Made by a program: the position numbers and the translations under genes. Below, piece by piece: positions 52,720 through 60,310 of a DNA stretch of 64,000 nucleotides. The stretch covers positions 490,939 through 554,938 of the forward strand of contig NZ_JACXGQ010000003.1 of the NCBI RefSeq assembly GCF_022096995.1, read 5' to 3'. Each line of letters opens with the position of its first letter. The stretch's first letter is position 1. This DNA is from Yoonia sp. I 8.24 (GTDB taxonomy: Bacteria; Pseudomonadota; Alphaproteobacteria; Rhodobacterales; Rhodobacteraceae). The notes beneath the pieces were generated by a model, which did not search any database, was not told the DNA's origin, and was given only the letters and a program-made list of their open reading frames with translations.

Positions 52720-52807
52720 CATTCCCCAGACAAACATAGACAAAGCTGGCGTCACGCACAGGGCGCAAGGTCGTTTGTCCTTGCTTTGCAGGCACGTTTT
52801 GCCAATT

Positions 52808-52839
52808 CATTACGAATAAATTCCCAAGGATTCGTAATG
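52808..52839 (+). promoter_or_regulatory. Inverted repeat covering the integrase start codon
   Basis: CATTACGAAT (52808-52817) and ATTCGTAATG (52830-52839) are perfect 10-base inverted arms around a 12-base loop. The second arm contains the integrase ATG and the loop holds AAGG of the binding site. It could be an RNA hairpin that hides the start codon or an operator. Confidence 0.65.
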
Positions 52840-53802
52840 TCCAGCATCAAGAAATTACCGTCAGGGCGTTGGCAGGCTCAAATTGCGCGTCAAGGAATCA
52901 GAAAATCCAAGTCATTTAAGTCTCGACAGGAGGCCAAAGACTGGGCTGCGCGCGAAGAACATTTAATTCTTAACGTCGAAGTGACTGAAAGAAGTGTGAC
53001 CTTGGGGGAGGCGTTTCTGCGGTATGCCCGCGAGGTATCTCCGCGCAAGCGCGGGGAGCATTGGGAAGTTTTACGCCTGAGGCGTTTGCGCAAGGAGCCG
53101 TTTGCTGGCATTGAATTGACCGCGCTTAAGGCGTCCGACTTTGCCACGTGGCGGGACAAGAGGTTGGAGACTGTAGCGGGCGGGACGGTCACTCGCGAAC
53201 TCGGCCTGATATCCGGTGTCCTTACTATTGCCCGACAGGAGTGGGGCTATATGACCAGCAATCCGTTGATCGATGTGAGACGCCCAAAGCCCGCGCGTCC
53301 TCGTGATCGTCTCGTGACAGAGCGTGAGCTGGAAGCGCTTTCAATCTCTGCTGGTACCGATCTAACTAAGGCCACGGCGCGCGCATTTCATGCATTCCTA
53401 TTCGCTATTGAAACGGCGATGCGGTCGGGGGAGTTGCTAGGGCTGACTTGGGGCAATGTAGATATAGACAACCGGGTGGCGCATCTACCGATCACAAAAA
53501 ATGGTACGGCGCGTGACGTGCCGCTATCAAGTGAGGCGGTTCGGTTGTTGCTTGCTTTGCCGCGTGCCGATCCAATATTCGATTTGGATGCGGCGACGAG
53601 GGATGCTCTTTGGCGCAAGCTTCGGGATCGCGCGGGCATTGAGGGGCTGACGTTTCACGATGCAAGGCACTCTGCGATCACGCGATTGGCGCGAAAACTG
53701 GACGTCTTGGATTTGGCCCGGATGGTTGGGCATAAGAACATTTCGCAATTGATGACCTACTATAATGAGCCAGCTGCATCTATCGCGAAGCGCCTTGATT
53801 GA
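52837..53802 (+). CDS. Tyrosine recombinase/integrase
   Basis: A 321-residue phage integrase. The N-terminal arm-binding part begins SSIKKLPSGRWQAQIARQG; the catalytic domain has the Arg in TAMRSGELLGLTWGNVD, HDARHS (H-x-x-R), the His in MVGHKN and the nucleophile in LMTYYNEP. The ATG at 52837 has AAGGA before it. It is oriented away from tRNA-Leu and convergent with the leftward operon, overlapping its last gene by 23 bases. Confidence 0.95.
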   Translation: MSSIKKLPSGRWQAQIARQGIRKSKSFKSRQEAKDWAAREEHLILNVEVTERSVTLGEAFLRYAREVSPRKRGEHWEVLRLRRLRKEPFAGIELTALKASDFATWRDKRLETVAGGTVTRELGLISGVLTIARQEWGYMTSNPLIDVRRPKPARPRDRLVTERELEALSISAGTDLTKATARAFHAFLFAIETAMRSGELLGLTWGNVDIDNRVAHLPITKNGTARDVPLSSEAVRLLLALPRADPIFDLDAATRDALWRKLRDRAGIEGLTFHDARHSAITRLARKLDVLDLARMVGHKNISQLMTYYNEPAASIAKRLD

Positions 53803-54031
53803 GTCGGACCATCCGAACGCCGCATTCGTTTCGAGCTTCCAACTCTCCAGCATCGATCCGTCTAGTGACCGTGCGAAGGCTACGACCGATGTGGGCCGCA
53901 TACTCTTTTACAGTTACCCAGTCGGGGCGTGGTGTCATTTCAACTGCGTCCAAACGCTGATGAAGGCGTTTAATCTCCGCCGTTAGATTTTCAATGGCCG
54001 CTGGGTCCACGGCGATCAATGTTGGTTGCAT
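53780..54031 (-). CDS. Excisionase-like DNA-binding protein
   Basis: An 83-residue protein. An N-terminal coiled-coil segment (IENLTAEIKRLHQRLDAVEM) precedes a MerR/excisionase-type HTH (DWVTVKEYAAHIGRSLRTVT). Its place next to the integrase supports a role in excision direction. GAGAGG precedes the ATG at 54031. Confidence 0.7.
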   Translation of the reverse strand: MQPTLIAVDPAAIENLTAEIKRLHQRLDAVEMTPRPDWVTVKEYAAHIGRSLRTVTRRIDAGELEARNECGVRMVRLNQGASR

Positions 54032-54033
54032 GG

Positions 54034-54150
54034 CTAGGCCTCTCTCAGGTCTGCGCAATTCGCAGCCACGAACGCCGCCCCGACTGGCGGGCTGACACTG
54101 TTGCCGCATTTGTGGGTTTGCTGTGTTTTGGGGATTGGCTTGCCGTCCAT
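54034..54150 (-). pseudogene. 38-codon ORF resembling the C-terminus of a cytosine-C5 methyltransferase
   Basis: Starting at an ATG that overlaps the upstream stop (TGATG), this frame encodes 38 residues including HKCGNSVSPPVGAAFVAANC, the pattern of the final motif (X) of DNA cytosine-C5 methyltransferases. None of the catalytic motifs is present. It is probably what remains after a deletion, although the coupled start and stop leave room for a working small protein. Confidence 0.6.
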
Positions 54151-54827
54151 CACAGAGCGCCCGTTAAGATCGACGCATCCAACTTGGCCTGTCGATCAAA
54201 TCGATCACCGCCTAAACGGTACTGGCGAATGCCCCAACGGATCGCACGACAGCACCAAATGTATCGGAATGTGAATTCATCAAGGTCATGGTCCCACAAT
54301 TCATCAATGCGAAAGTTACTGCCATCCCAAGTGCCGTATGGATTGGCATCAAGGTCTATGTGATCAAAGAAGCGATAGGCTTCGTCCATGCTTTCGATAT
54401 TGCCGCCCCAATCTTCACTCTTTAGGGCCGCTTTGACTGCGCGGCGGTGCGCCTTGTCATCGAATTCAAAATCGGCGAAATGCTCCTTTACCAAAGCCTG
54501 AAACTTGTCACGACTAAATGATTTGTACCCGCCGTTCTTGTCGATGGATTCCAGCTTTTGCCCCCAATAGCTTGGGTTGATGTCGTGCGGATCGCGCTTG
54601 CTGTGGTCAAAGAACTCAAACATGTCGTACAGGCGTGAGAAAACGTATGATCCACAATCACCCGTAATGCATAAGAAGCCCGGCCAAGTGTGCAGGTCAA
54701 AGCGGTAGGTGCTGGAATTCGATTTCGAAAACCGGATGTGTCTGTTTGCGCCATCATCCTGAAGAATGGTCATGCGGTGATCTGATGTATCGCTTAGAAA
54801 TCTTGGCAACGTGCAGGAATATGTCAT
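54150..54827 (-). CDS. Phage protein of unknown function
   Basis: A 225-residue acidic, aromatic-rich protein (FDLHTWPGFLCITGDCGSYV, WDGSNFRIDELWDHDLDEF). I recognise no catalytic motif; similar hypothetical proteins occur in alphaproteobacterial prophages. It sits in the leftward operon, three bases after the preceding gene. Confidence 0.75.
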   Translation of the reverse strand: MTYSCTLPRFLSDTSDHRMTILQDDGANRHIRFSKSNSSTYRFDLHTWPGFLCITGDCGSYVFSRLYDMFEFFDHSKRDPHDINPSYWGQKLESIDKNGGYKSFSRDKFQALVKEHFADFEFDDKAHRRAVKAALKSEDWGGNIESMDEAYRFFDHIDLDANPYGTWDGSNFRIDELWDHDLDEFTFRYIWCCRAIRWGIRQYRLGGDRFDRQAKLDASILTGAL

Positions 54828-54830
54828 CGT

Positions 54831-55103
54831 TCAATTCTTTCCTTGTTGGCGGCGCATGCGCCGGATGCAGCGGTTCATGATGCGTTGGCGTTCGGCGATC
54901 AGTTCGTCGAGGCTTTGCTTGCGGCGGTTGATGCGGCCATGCAGTTTTGCCAAACGGCGAAGTTCGACAACGTTTGCGAAATGCAACCAAGCGGCCCGCA
55001 GGCCGAAAGGTTCATTTGTGTCAGTGGCTTGCTGGCTGTTGTGGCCAATGGTTGGCGAGGCTTGTGTAGTGGGTGCCGCTGTACATTTGATTGCGTCGGG
55101 CAT
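54831..55103 (-). CDS. Small basic phage protein
   Basis: A 90-residue protein with a disordered N-terminal 30 residues and a basic helical C-terminal half (LAKLHGRINRRKQSLDELIA). Possibly nucleic-acid binding. It is three bases downstream of the 91-residue gene. Confidence 0.6.
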   Translation of the reverse strand: MPDAIKCTAAPTTQASPTIGHNSQQATDTNEPFGLRAAWLHFANVVELRRLAKLHGRINRRKQSLDELIAERQRIMNRCIRRMRRQQGKN

Positions 55104-55106
55104 GAT

Positions 55107-55382
55107 TTATCTCGGGGATTGAATGCGGCCCGCCCAAGCGTCGAACTCGGTGCGCAGCATCTGAAATTGGGTGCGGGCGGTTGGGTCGCTGGCCAGCTGA
55201 CGGCGGCTTTTGATTTGGCAGCAGTCGCGCAGGTATTGCGCAGCGGCACTGGTGCTGAACTGCTGGTCGGGCAGACCGCTGCGTGTTGCGGCAAACTTTT
55301 GGAATTGCGGGTCGTTGCACAGGATGCCCGCTTGTTGTGCGGGCTCGAGCGCGTTGAATGGTTTGCGTTGTTGCGATGTCAT
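55107..55382 (-). CDS. Small phage protein
   Basis: A 91-residue protein with no recognised family (QKFAATRSGLPDQQFSTSAA). The start at 55382 overlaps the previous stop (ATGA), and GAGG precedes it. Confidence 0.6.
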   Translation of the reverse strand: MTSQQRKPFNALEPAQQAGILCNDPQFQKFAATRSGLPDQQFSTSAAAQYLRDCCQIKSRRQLASDPTARTQFQMLRTEFDAWAGRIQSPR

Positions 55383-55621
55383 TTCTTGACCTCGCCTTTG
55401 TCGTTCACCATCCGCCATAGATCAGTGGCAAGCTGGCGTTCGGCATGATCGCGGCTGTCGTTTAAGATCGTTTTGCAGGCGCGACGGATGCGGGCGTCTG
55501 AGTGGATTTCGATATCGTCCAAAACCCCACGCGCCCAACCCAAGCGCTGCGCAATTTCGCAACGCTTGGGGGGCTTGCCCGCTGTCGTCGTGTGAGTGGT
55601 GGTCGGGGCGGGGCTGTTCAT
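55379..55621 (-). CDS. Small phage protein
   Basis: An 80-residue protein with a helical core (RCEIAQRLGWARGVLDDIEI). The ATG at 55621 overlaps the previous stop; a GTG at 55630 is in frame. No family recognised. Confidence 0.6.
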   Translation of the reverse strand: MNSPAPTTTHTTTAGKPPKRCEIAQRLGWARGVLDDIEIHSDARIRRACKTILNDSRDHAERQLATDLWRMVNDKGEVKK

Positions 55622-55722
55622 TTTGCGCACGCAGGCCGTGTTGGTGCAGGGTTAGCCCGCGCCCGCACGTTTGCTTCGTCAAGAAGTTGGGCAACGAGGG
55701 CACCCATTGGTAAAGTCATCAT
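55618..55722 (-). CDS. 34-residue phage protein
   Basis: A tiny gene, MMTLPMGALVAQLLDEANVR onward, ending CAK. It is credible because AAGGACGG stands upstream and both its start and stop overlap its neighbours in ATGA fashion. Function unknown. Confidence 0.55.
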   Translation of the reverse strand: MMTLPMGALVAQLLDEANVRARANPAPTRPACAK

Positions 55723-56042
55723 TGGAACCGTCCTTGTTGGTTGGTCCCGCCAACGGGCGGGTGCGCGGTGATAAAGCCGTCGTCTTCGATCTGCGCGGCA
55801 ACGGCATTGGCGGATATGATCCAGTTGCGGATTGTCTCAGCCTCGGTCGCGCCAAAGGCACTGACATTGTGCAGGCTGATTTCGAACATGTGGCTAGACG
55901 TGTCGGTGCTGGCAGGCGGTACGTAGGTTCCGCCATTTTCCATGACCGCGTTCATGAATGCATCTTGATGGCCGTCGCAGCCGCAGCGCGAGAGGCACAC
56001 AAGGAAGTCCGACAGAGGGTTGTTCAGCAGTTGCGTGGTCAT
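55719..56042 (-). CDS. Phage protein of unknown function
   Basis: A 107-residue protein with cysteines in FLVCLSRCGCDGHQD, possibly a metal site, and a helical part (EAETIRNWIISANAVAAQIE). It overlaps both neighbours by 4 bases. Confidence 0.65.
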   Translation of the reverse strand: MTTQLLNNPLSDFLVCLSRCGCDGHQDAFMNAVMENGGTYVPPASTDTSSHMFEISLHNVSAFGATEAETIRNWIISANAVAAQIEDDGFITAHPPVGGTNQQGRFQ

Positions 56043-56215
56043 CGTGCCACCTGCTGATCAGTAGCTTGCGACATTGCCTGCAGGCGGTGCTGGCGGATGG
56101 TTTGGCCGCGTGCAGCTTTCAGCGCTGCCCATGCGAGCGTGCGAAGATTGCGAGAGTGAAACCACTGCGGGTTTCCGGCGATGTCGCTAGCTTGGGCTGT
56201 GTTTTGCTTTTGCAT
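56039..56215 (-). CDS. First small gene of the leftward operon
   Basis: A 58-residue basic helical protein (MQKQNTAQASDIAGNPQWFH start). TGGAGAA precedes the ATG at 56215. The frame upstream to 56335 crosses the operators and a terminator and is not coding. It is the promoter-proximal gene behind operators O1 and O2. Confidence 0.6.
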   Translation of the reverse strand: MQKQNTAQASDIAGNPQWFHSRNLRTLAWAALKAARGQTIRQHRLQAMSQATDQQVAR

Positions 56216-56249
56216 TTGGCGTTCTCCATTTGATGGATGCACGCTAGTA

Positions 56250-56290
56250 TGGACAAAAGTCCACGTCAACAATATAATGGACAAAAGTCC
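56250..56290. promoter_or_regulatory. Operators O1 and O2 (GGACAAAAGTCC)
   Basis: GGACAAAAGTCC occurs at 56251-56262 and 56279-56290. On the minus strand a TTGACG (56269-56264) lies between them, so a bound repressor would cover the leftward promoter. The same 12-mer recurs twice near the repressor gene. Confidence 0.8.
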
Positions 56291-56318
56291 CTTTCGCATG
56301 AGCGTGAAAATTTTCACA

Positions 56319-56344
56319 CAAAAAAACCCGCGCAATGGCGGGTT
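56319..56344 (-). terminator. Terminator after the XhlA-like gene
   Basis: Stem CCCGC (56327-56331) with GCGGG (56338-56342), flanked by AA/TT. The A-run before it becomes a U-tract on the leftward transcript, separating the two leftward units. Confidence 0.75.
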
Positions 56345-56368
56345 GATTTATCTAACTGGGTGGGTCGA

Positions 56369-56659
56369 TTAGCTGTTGGTGAACATAGACGCTATTTCAC
56401 TGCGCAGGATTACAGCAATGATGCCCAAAACATAGACTGCCAGCCACTTGTAATCTATTTTGCTGTCAAGCTTTGCATTCACTTCCGCGAGCGTGACCTT
56501 GATGTCGGTCATGTCTTTCCGCATTGCGCGCAGGTCATTCTCTAGTGATGATACACGATGTTCCATGCCGTCATGTGTACCACCGCCGCCGCCGCCTTTC
56601 AAATTATTTGAAACGAGGTGAATGATATCTGCGCTTGGCTTTTGGGGGAATTCGCTCAT
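56369..56659 (-). CDS. Coiled-coil, one-TM phage protein, XhlA- or holin-like
   Basis: A 96-residue protein with a glycine run (KGGGGGGTHDG), a heptad-rich coiled coil (MEHRVSSLENDLRAMRKDMT and on) and one membrane helix near the C-terminus (WLAVYVLGIIAVILRS). This layout resembles XhlA-type hemolysin/holin partners. GGAGG precedes the ATG at 56659, which overlaps the upstream stop. Confidence 0.65.
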   Translation of the reverse strand: MSEFPQKPSADIIHLVSNNLKGGGGGGTHDGMEHRVSSLENDLRAMRKDMTDIKVTLAEVNAKLDSKIDYKWLAVYVLGIIAVILRSEIASMFTNS

Positions 56660-56928
56660 TTCTCGTCCTCCGGCCATATGAGTGCCAGTGCATCTCTGCT
56701 CGCTTCGGAAAATTTCTCAGTGAGATCGGAGCGCTCTCTATCTTCTTCTTCGCTAGCAGGTTGGTTTAGGGGTGTTTTCATTGCCCTTATTGTCGAAAGG
56801 TTGCTTAATATGCGTCCATACAGCGCCATATTATAGAGCAGTGCGTCACGCTTATGCGCAACATCTTTTTCGGCCTCAAGGGTGGCGATACGCGTCTCTA
56901 GGGCGGCGAATTTTGCCTCTATATCCAT
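56656..56928 (-). CDS. Coiled-coil phage protein
   Basis: A 90-residue acidic protein with an N-terminal coiled coil (MDIEAKFAALETRIATLEAE). Unknown function. It forms a two-gene unit with the XhlA-like gene, downstream of the repressor. Confidence 0.6.
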   Translation of the reverse strand: MDIEAKFAALETRIATLEAEKDVAHKRDALLYNMALYGRILSNLSTIRAMKTPLNQPASEEEDRERSDLTEKFSEASRDALALIWPEDEK

Positions 56929-57203
56929 TATTCCTCAATCAACTGCATTAATTCACGGGACAGTAATCTGTGCAGTCTGCGCTGATTCTACTATATATCC
57001 AACATCATACCCGAGATTGCAGTGTAAAGTTACCCGCAACCTCGAGGTGTTGCGTAGTTGATGTTCGTCAAATGTTCCATTATTGATTTGTGGTGATCAG
57101 ATAGTTTCTGGCTGCAAGGGTACACGCCGTATCGGTCGTCTGCGAGACCATGCGCCCCGTTTGTTGAAATACAGGTGGGGTGCGTAAATGCAAAACCAAG
57201 ATA
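56929..57203. other. 275-base gap with a palindrome
   Basis: No gene seen. CGCAAC and GTTGCG (57035-57054) flank CTCGAGGT, forming an imperfect palindrome. The gap may hold the promoter of the two genes to its left. Confidence 0.4.
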
Positions 57204-57548
57204 TTATTGACTATCTTTGTCAGATTGTTTCCGAGCTTGACCGCGCGCGGCGATCTGAGCTTTTGCAGCGTTTAGCAAAAACTCGCGTTCCGAAGGTTCT
57301 AGCTGAGAAAGAGTCTTTGCTAAATCAACATCTTCTTTCGATATGGGGTGACCAATGAAGTTGTCCAGGGTTTTCCCAAATGCCGCTGCAATTTTTCTGG
57401 CATCTTCTACGTTCGTTTTGGCGGTCTCGCGCTGACGTAACTTATTGAGTTGATCCTTGGAGACACCAGAAACGCGCGCGAGCTCAGCAACAGACATTTT
57501 TGTTTGTTCAAGCATTTCAACTAGAGCGTCGCGGAAGGTTTTAGTCAT
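57204..57548 (-). CDS. CI-like HTH phage repressor
   Basis: A 114-residue repressor with an XRE-type HTH (MSVAELARVSGVSKDQLNKL) and a short helical C-terminal part. It lacks the LexA-like autoprotease domain, so induction cannot follow the lambda CI route. I start at the ATG at 57548; the frame upstream to 57680 passes through the operators. Two operator copies lie 38-74 bases upstream. Confidence 0.85.
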   Translation of the reverse strand: MTKTFRDALVEMLEQTKMSVAELARVSGVSKDQLNKLRQRETAKTNVEDARKIAAAFGKTLDNFIGHPISKEDVDLAKTLSQLEPSEREFLLNAAKAQIAARGQARKQSDKDSQ

Positions 57549-57585
57549 GCTGTGAGCATAAGTTATTCGCGGACGATGGTGTAGC

Positions 57586-57622
57586 GGACAAAAGTCCATT
57601 GACTTGAATTGGACAAAAGTCC
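57586..57622. promoter_or_regulatory. Operators O3 and O4 (GGACAAAAGTCC)
   Basis: Exact copies of the 12-mer at 57586-57597 and 57611-57622, 25 bases apart, in the gap between the divergent repressor and Cro-like genes. TTGACT (57599-57604) may be the rightward -35, placing O4 in the spacer. Confidence 0.8.
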
Positions 57623-57633
57623 ACATATGGGGC

Positions 57634-57831
57634 ATGAATGAAAAACGTATCATAAAAATGATTGAAGCATTTTCGGTCAACTCTGGCCTTGCAGCTTCTA
57701 CTGTTTGTGAGCGGGCCGTTGGAAATAGTCGACTCTATTCGCGTCTTTTGAATGGTGGGACTTGTTCGCTTCGGATCGCTGATCGGTTGAGCGAATATAT
57801 CGTGACAAATAGCAAGGAGGCCGCACCATGA
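57634..57831 (+). CDS. Cro-like small HTH protein
   Basis: A 65-residue protein with a probable HTH (SGLAASTVCERAVGNSRLYS, then LRIADRLSEYI). Its position opposite the repressor, with shared operators, is that of Cro. A short leader (GGGG before the ATG) places the start right after O4. Confidence 0.7.
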   Translation: MNEKRIIKMIEAFSVNSGLAASTVCERAVGNSRLYSRLLNGGTCSLRIADRLSEYIVTNSKEAAP

Positions 57832-57863
57832 ACGCGGCCCGTTTACTGGACTTTTGACTTCGA

Positions 57864-57917
57864 GTTTCCTTTCCATACTGCAGTTGTGCCGCATTGATGC
57901 CCGTGTGCAAAGGAAAC
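57864..57917. promoter_or_regulatory. Inverted repeat before the CII-position gene
   Basis: GTTTCCTTT (57864-57872) and AAAGGAAAC (57909-57917) are perfect 9-base inverted arms 36 bases apart, ending ten bases before the next start codon. Confidence 0.5.
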
Positions 57918-57927
57918 GGGGTTTCGG

Positions 57928-58362
57928 ATGTCTGATCTTTTGAAGCTTTCCCGCGCCCATATGAAATCAATCGTCGGTTGGTTTGGATGCTATGACGCGG
58001 TGGCTGCAACGATCAACGCGCGTTGGGGCGGGGGTTCCAGCAAGGGGACCGTCAGCAAGAAAGCGTCCGGCGCGCTGGATTGGACGGTGGCAGACGTGAT
58101 CGCGCTAGAAGACGCGTCCGAGCAATTCCCAATCACGCAAATGATGGTCAAGCGCTTAGACGCTCACGAGGTGATCACTGATATTTGCCTGATGTCATTG
58201 ACGGGCGTGATCGCCAAAGAAAACGGAGAAGCCATATCGGCCATTTTGGCGGCTGAACAATCCAGCAGCGCAGATGATCGTGTTTGTGCAATTAAAGAAA
58301 TCGAAGAAGCCATCGTCGCACTAGAGCAAGCGCGTGCACGTCTTGCGGGGCGTGCCGAATGA
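57928..58362 (+). CDS. Phage regulatory protein in CII position
   Basis: A 144-residue protein of a family I recall only as hypothetical in Rhodobacterales prophages. GTVSKKASGALDWTVADVIA suggests a DNA-binding N-terminal region, and the C-terminal 30 residues form a coiled coil (AIKEIEEAIVALEQARARLA). Its position after Cro suggests a CII-like activator; this is an inference. A strong terminator follows. Confidence 0.65.
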   Translation: MSDLLKLSRAHMKSIVGWFGCYDAVAATINARWGGGSSKGTVSKKASGALDWTVADVIALEDASEQFPITQMMVKRLDAHEVITDICLMSLTGVIAKENGEAISAILAAEQSSSADDRVCAIKEIEEAIVALEQARARLAGRAE

Positions 58363-58414
58363 ACGCCTCAACCCCAATGCCTCGCCGCGCATCAACCACC
58401 GCGCGGCCAACTGT

Positions 58415-58453
58415 GGGCACAGCAACATGTCCCGTCGCTGTGCCCGTTTTTTT
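58415..58453 (+). terminator. Rho-independent terminator in the rightward early operon
   Basis: Stem GGGCACAGC (58415-58423) with GCTGTGCCC (58437-58445), then GTTTTTTT. It separates the early regulatory genes from the downstream block. Confidence 0.85.
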
Positions 58454-58456
58454 AAG

Positions 58457-58714
58457 TTAGTTCGTGCGTTTTCGAAGCGGTTTCCCGGTAAGAATATCCA
58501 GCGCGACTTGCCGCGCGCAGGGGTGTGTATCACCGCGAAAGACCTCGCCAACCCGATGGGTATTGGTGCCAAGCTTTTGCGCAACACTGTGATAGCTGTC
58601 ACCTTTTTGCCGCAAAATTACAGCAGTAATCGCCTCATCGAAGGTGAGACTCTTGCGGCTGATTTCGATACGGTTCAATGGCACCCCGGTCAGGGGATGC
58701 TTATCAATTGCCAT
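58457..58714 (-). CDS. HTH phage protein, antisense to its neighbours
   Basis: An 85-residue protein with a helix-turn-helix-like segment (AVILRQKGDSYHSVAQKLGT). AAAGGACC precedes the ATG at 58714. It is the only leftward gene within the rightward half, which suggests separate control. Confidence 0.7.
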   Translation of the reverse strand: MAIDKHPLTGVPLNRIEISRKSLTFDEAITAVILRQKGDSYHSVAQKLGTNTHRVGEVFRGDTHPCARQVALDILTGKPLRKRTN

Positions 58715-59199
58715 GGTAGGTCCTTTCCTATGGCATGTGCGGCGGCGGATTGCAGTCCGGTCGTCGCTGTTAGCTGCGATGTGTGTGTCGCAGTTACACA
58801 AGCCGGGCGACTGAGTGCCAATCGGTCGTCCGGCATTTTCTCACCAGTTCAATCTGACATTTGCCAAAATGAATCGGTGAGAAGCCAAAGATGGCAGACG
58901 CGGATAGGGCTAACAAGGTTAAGGAACCTATCCCTTAAGAAGCTTGACACGTTTGTTCATGGTTTTGCTGGGCTATTGGTGACGCGTCATGCGCGTGGTT
59001 TTACACATAGTTTTTTGAGCACATGCGACCGCAATCTTTTCCCTTTTGGGGCGAAGGTCGCCGGGAAGGTCATACCGGGGGGGCGTGGCCGGTCGCGTTC
59101 AATGTGCCCCTCTACCTCCTCCCTGTTGGGACTGGGCGCGTGGTTTATGCCGCGCGCCCAGACTTGCGCGGGGATAGCCCTTTGACTGTTTGCGCAGAT
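58715..59199. other. 485-base gap with an inverted repeat
   Basis: No convincing gene seen. TTCTCACC (58838-58845) and GGTGAGAA (58876-58883) form 8-base inverted arms. The open frame of the HD protein extends back to 59023, but that part has no matching family sequence. The gap probably holds divergent promoters. Confidence 0.45.
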
Positions 59200-59718
59200 A
59201 TGGGGTTGGAGGGTTTGGATAACCGCCTCTATGCGCTTTGGGCGACCGGATTTACCCGCCGCTGGCATATGAACCCGGCGATGTCTTGTTTCGACGATTA
59301 CAACTGCGGACACCAAGGCCGCTGTGCGCAACTGGTGATCACGCTTTTCCCTGACCATTCGATTGAATTGCTCCGCGCCGCCGTCACGCATGACGCAGCA
59401 GAGAGCCGCGTTGGCGATCTGGCGCGCCCATTCAAAGAATGTGGTGGTGATCTTGTAAAGGCGCATGCCGCGTTGGAAGGTCAGGTGCTGCGCGCGATGG
59501 GGTTCAAGGAACCCTTGACGCTTGATGAGGCAATGCGCCTGCAACTGGTCGATTATCTTGATGCCTTTTTGTTTGTTGAACTGCGCCACCCTGCAGAGGT
59601 CGCGCGCAATGGCTGGCCAGAGGCCCGCGATTGGCTGTTGCTGCGGTCCCGCCTGCTGAACTGTCACGATGAGGTGGCGGGCATCCTGAGCGCGTCAGCA
59701 AAGGCGGATTTCACATGA
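59200..59718 (+). CDS. HD-domain phosphohydrolase, YfbR-like
   Basis: A 172-residue HD protein. RRWHMNP, GHQGRCAQLV and AAVTHDAAESRVGD carry the metal-binding His and HD pair of YfbR-type 5'-deoxynucleotidases. Such phage enzymes adjust dNTP pools. The start is uncertain: I use the ATG at 59200; an ATG at 59023 is in frame. Confidence 0.75.
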   Translation: MGLEGLDNRLYALWATGFTRRWHMNPAMSCFDDYNCGHQGRCAQLVITLFPDHSIELLRAAVTHDAAESRVGDLARPFKECGGDLVKAHAALEGQVLRAMGFKEPLTLDEAMRLQLVDYLDAFLFVELRHPAEVARNGWPEARDWLLLRSRLLNCHDEVAGILSASAKADFT

Positions 59719-59731
59719 GGAGGCGGCGCTG

Positions 59732-60310
59732 ATGTCCAGGGCGATCAAATACGATGATGATGAATTTCGGCGCCTCTGGTCGTCCGGTGCAGCAACGCGA
59801 CAGATTGCAGAGCGCTTTGGTTCATCAAAGAGCGCAGTATCGGTTCACGTCAAACGCCTTGGTCTCAAGCCCCGCCCGTATGGCCGGCAAGCGCCGATGG
59901 TTATCAAAGATACGCAGGCGTTTCGAGACGCATGGGCATCAAAGCTATCCTATGCTGAAATCGGTAAGGCGATGGGCTGCAGTGCTGACACGGTCAAGCG
60001 GGCAGGGATTAGGTTTTGCTATCCCAAACGGAACTTGCGCCGGACCGCTGTGCCGGAGCCAGTCGCATTGCCGCCAACCCGCGCGGGTGTACGGCGTGAC
60101 GATAGCCAAGTTTCGCTTTTGGCAGAGCCTTGGTCGTTAAAATCTGGGGCCCATGCAGAGGCGCCACGGGCGCGGTGGCAGGCTGAGGTTGCGCGCCTTG
60201 CTGCACATGGGTTTGACGCGCCGATCATTGCTAAGAAGCTCATCTGTCATGAAATCGACGTGCGGAACGAATTGGCGCGTTGTCAGGTGGGCGGTGCTGG
60301 CCATGTCTAA
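59732..60310 (+). CDS. Phage protein with repeated helix-turn-helix
   Basis: A 192-residue basic protein. Two HTH-like units are visible (ATRQIAERFGSSKSAVSVHV and LSYAEIGKAMGCSADTVKRA) and a third near the end (HGFDAPIIAKKLICHEIDVR). GAGGAGG precedes the ATG. It overlaps the methyltransferase by 8 bases. It may be a DNA-binding regulator or help the methyltransferase. Confidence 0.7.
   Translation: MSRAIKYDDDEFRRLWSSGAATRQIAERFGSSKSAVSVHVKRLGLKPRPYGRQAPMVIKDTQAFRDAWASKLSYAEIGKAMGCSADTVKRAGIRFCYPKRNLRRTAVPEPVALPPTRAGVRRDDSQVSLLAEPWSLKSGAHAEAPRARWQAEVARLAAHGFDAPIIAKKLICHEIDVRNELARCQVGGAGHV

Noticed and set aside
54150..54363. Rightward ORFs opposite the leftward phage operon
   Set aside because: They are shadows of the 225-residue gene and lack start signals.
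57188..57358. A 56-codon rightward ORF with a G-rich site, antisense to the repressor
   Set aside because: It lies almost wholly opposite the conserved C-terminal part of the repressor and has no family features.
58359..58460. A 33-codon ORF coupled by ATGA to the CII-position gene
   Set aside because: Its last third is the terminator hairpin and T-run, and its composition is low-complexity; chance is more likely.
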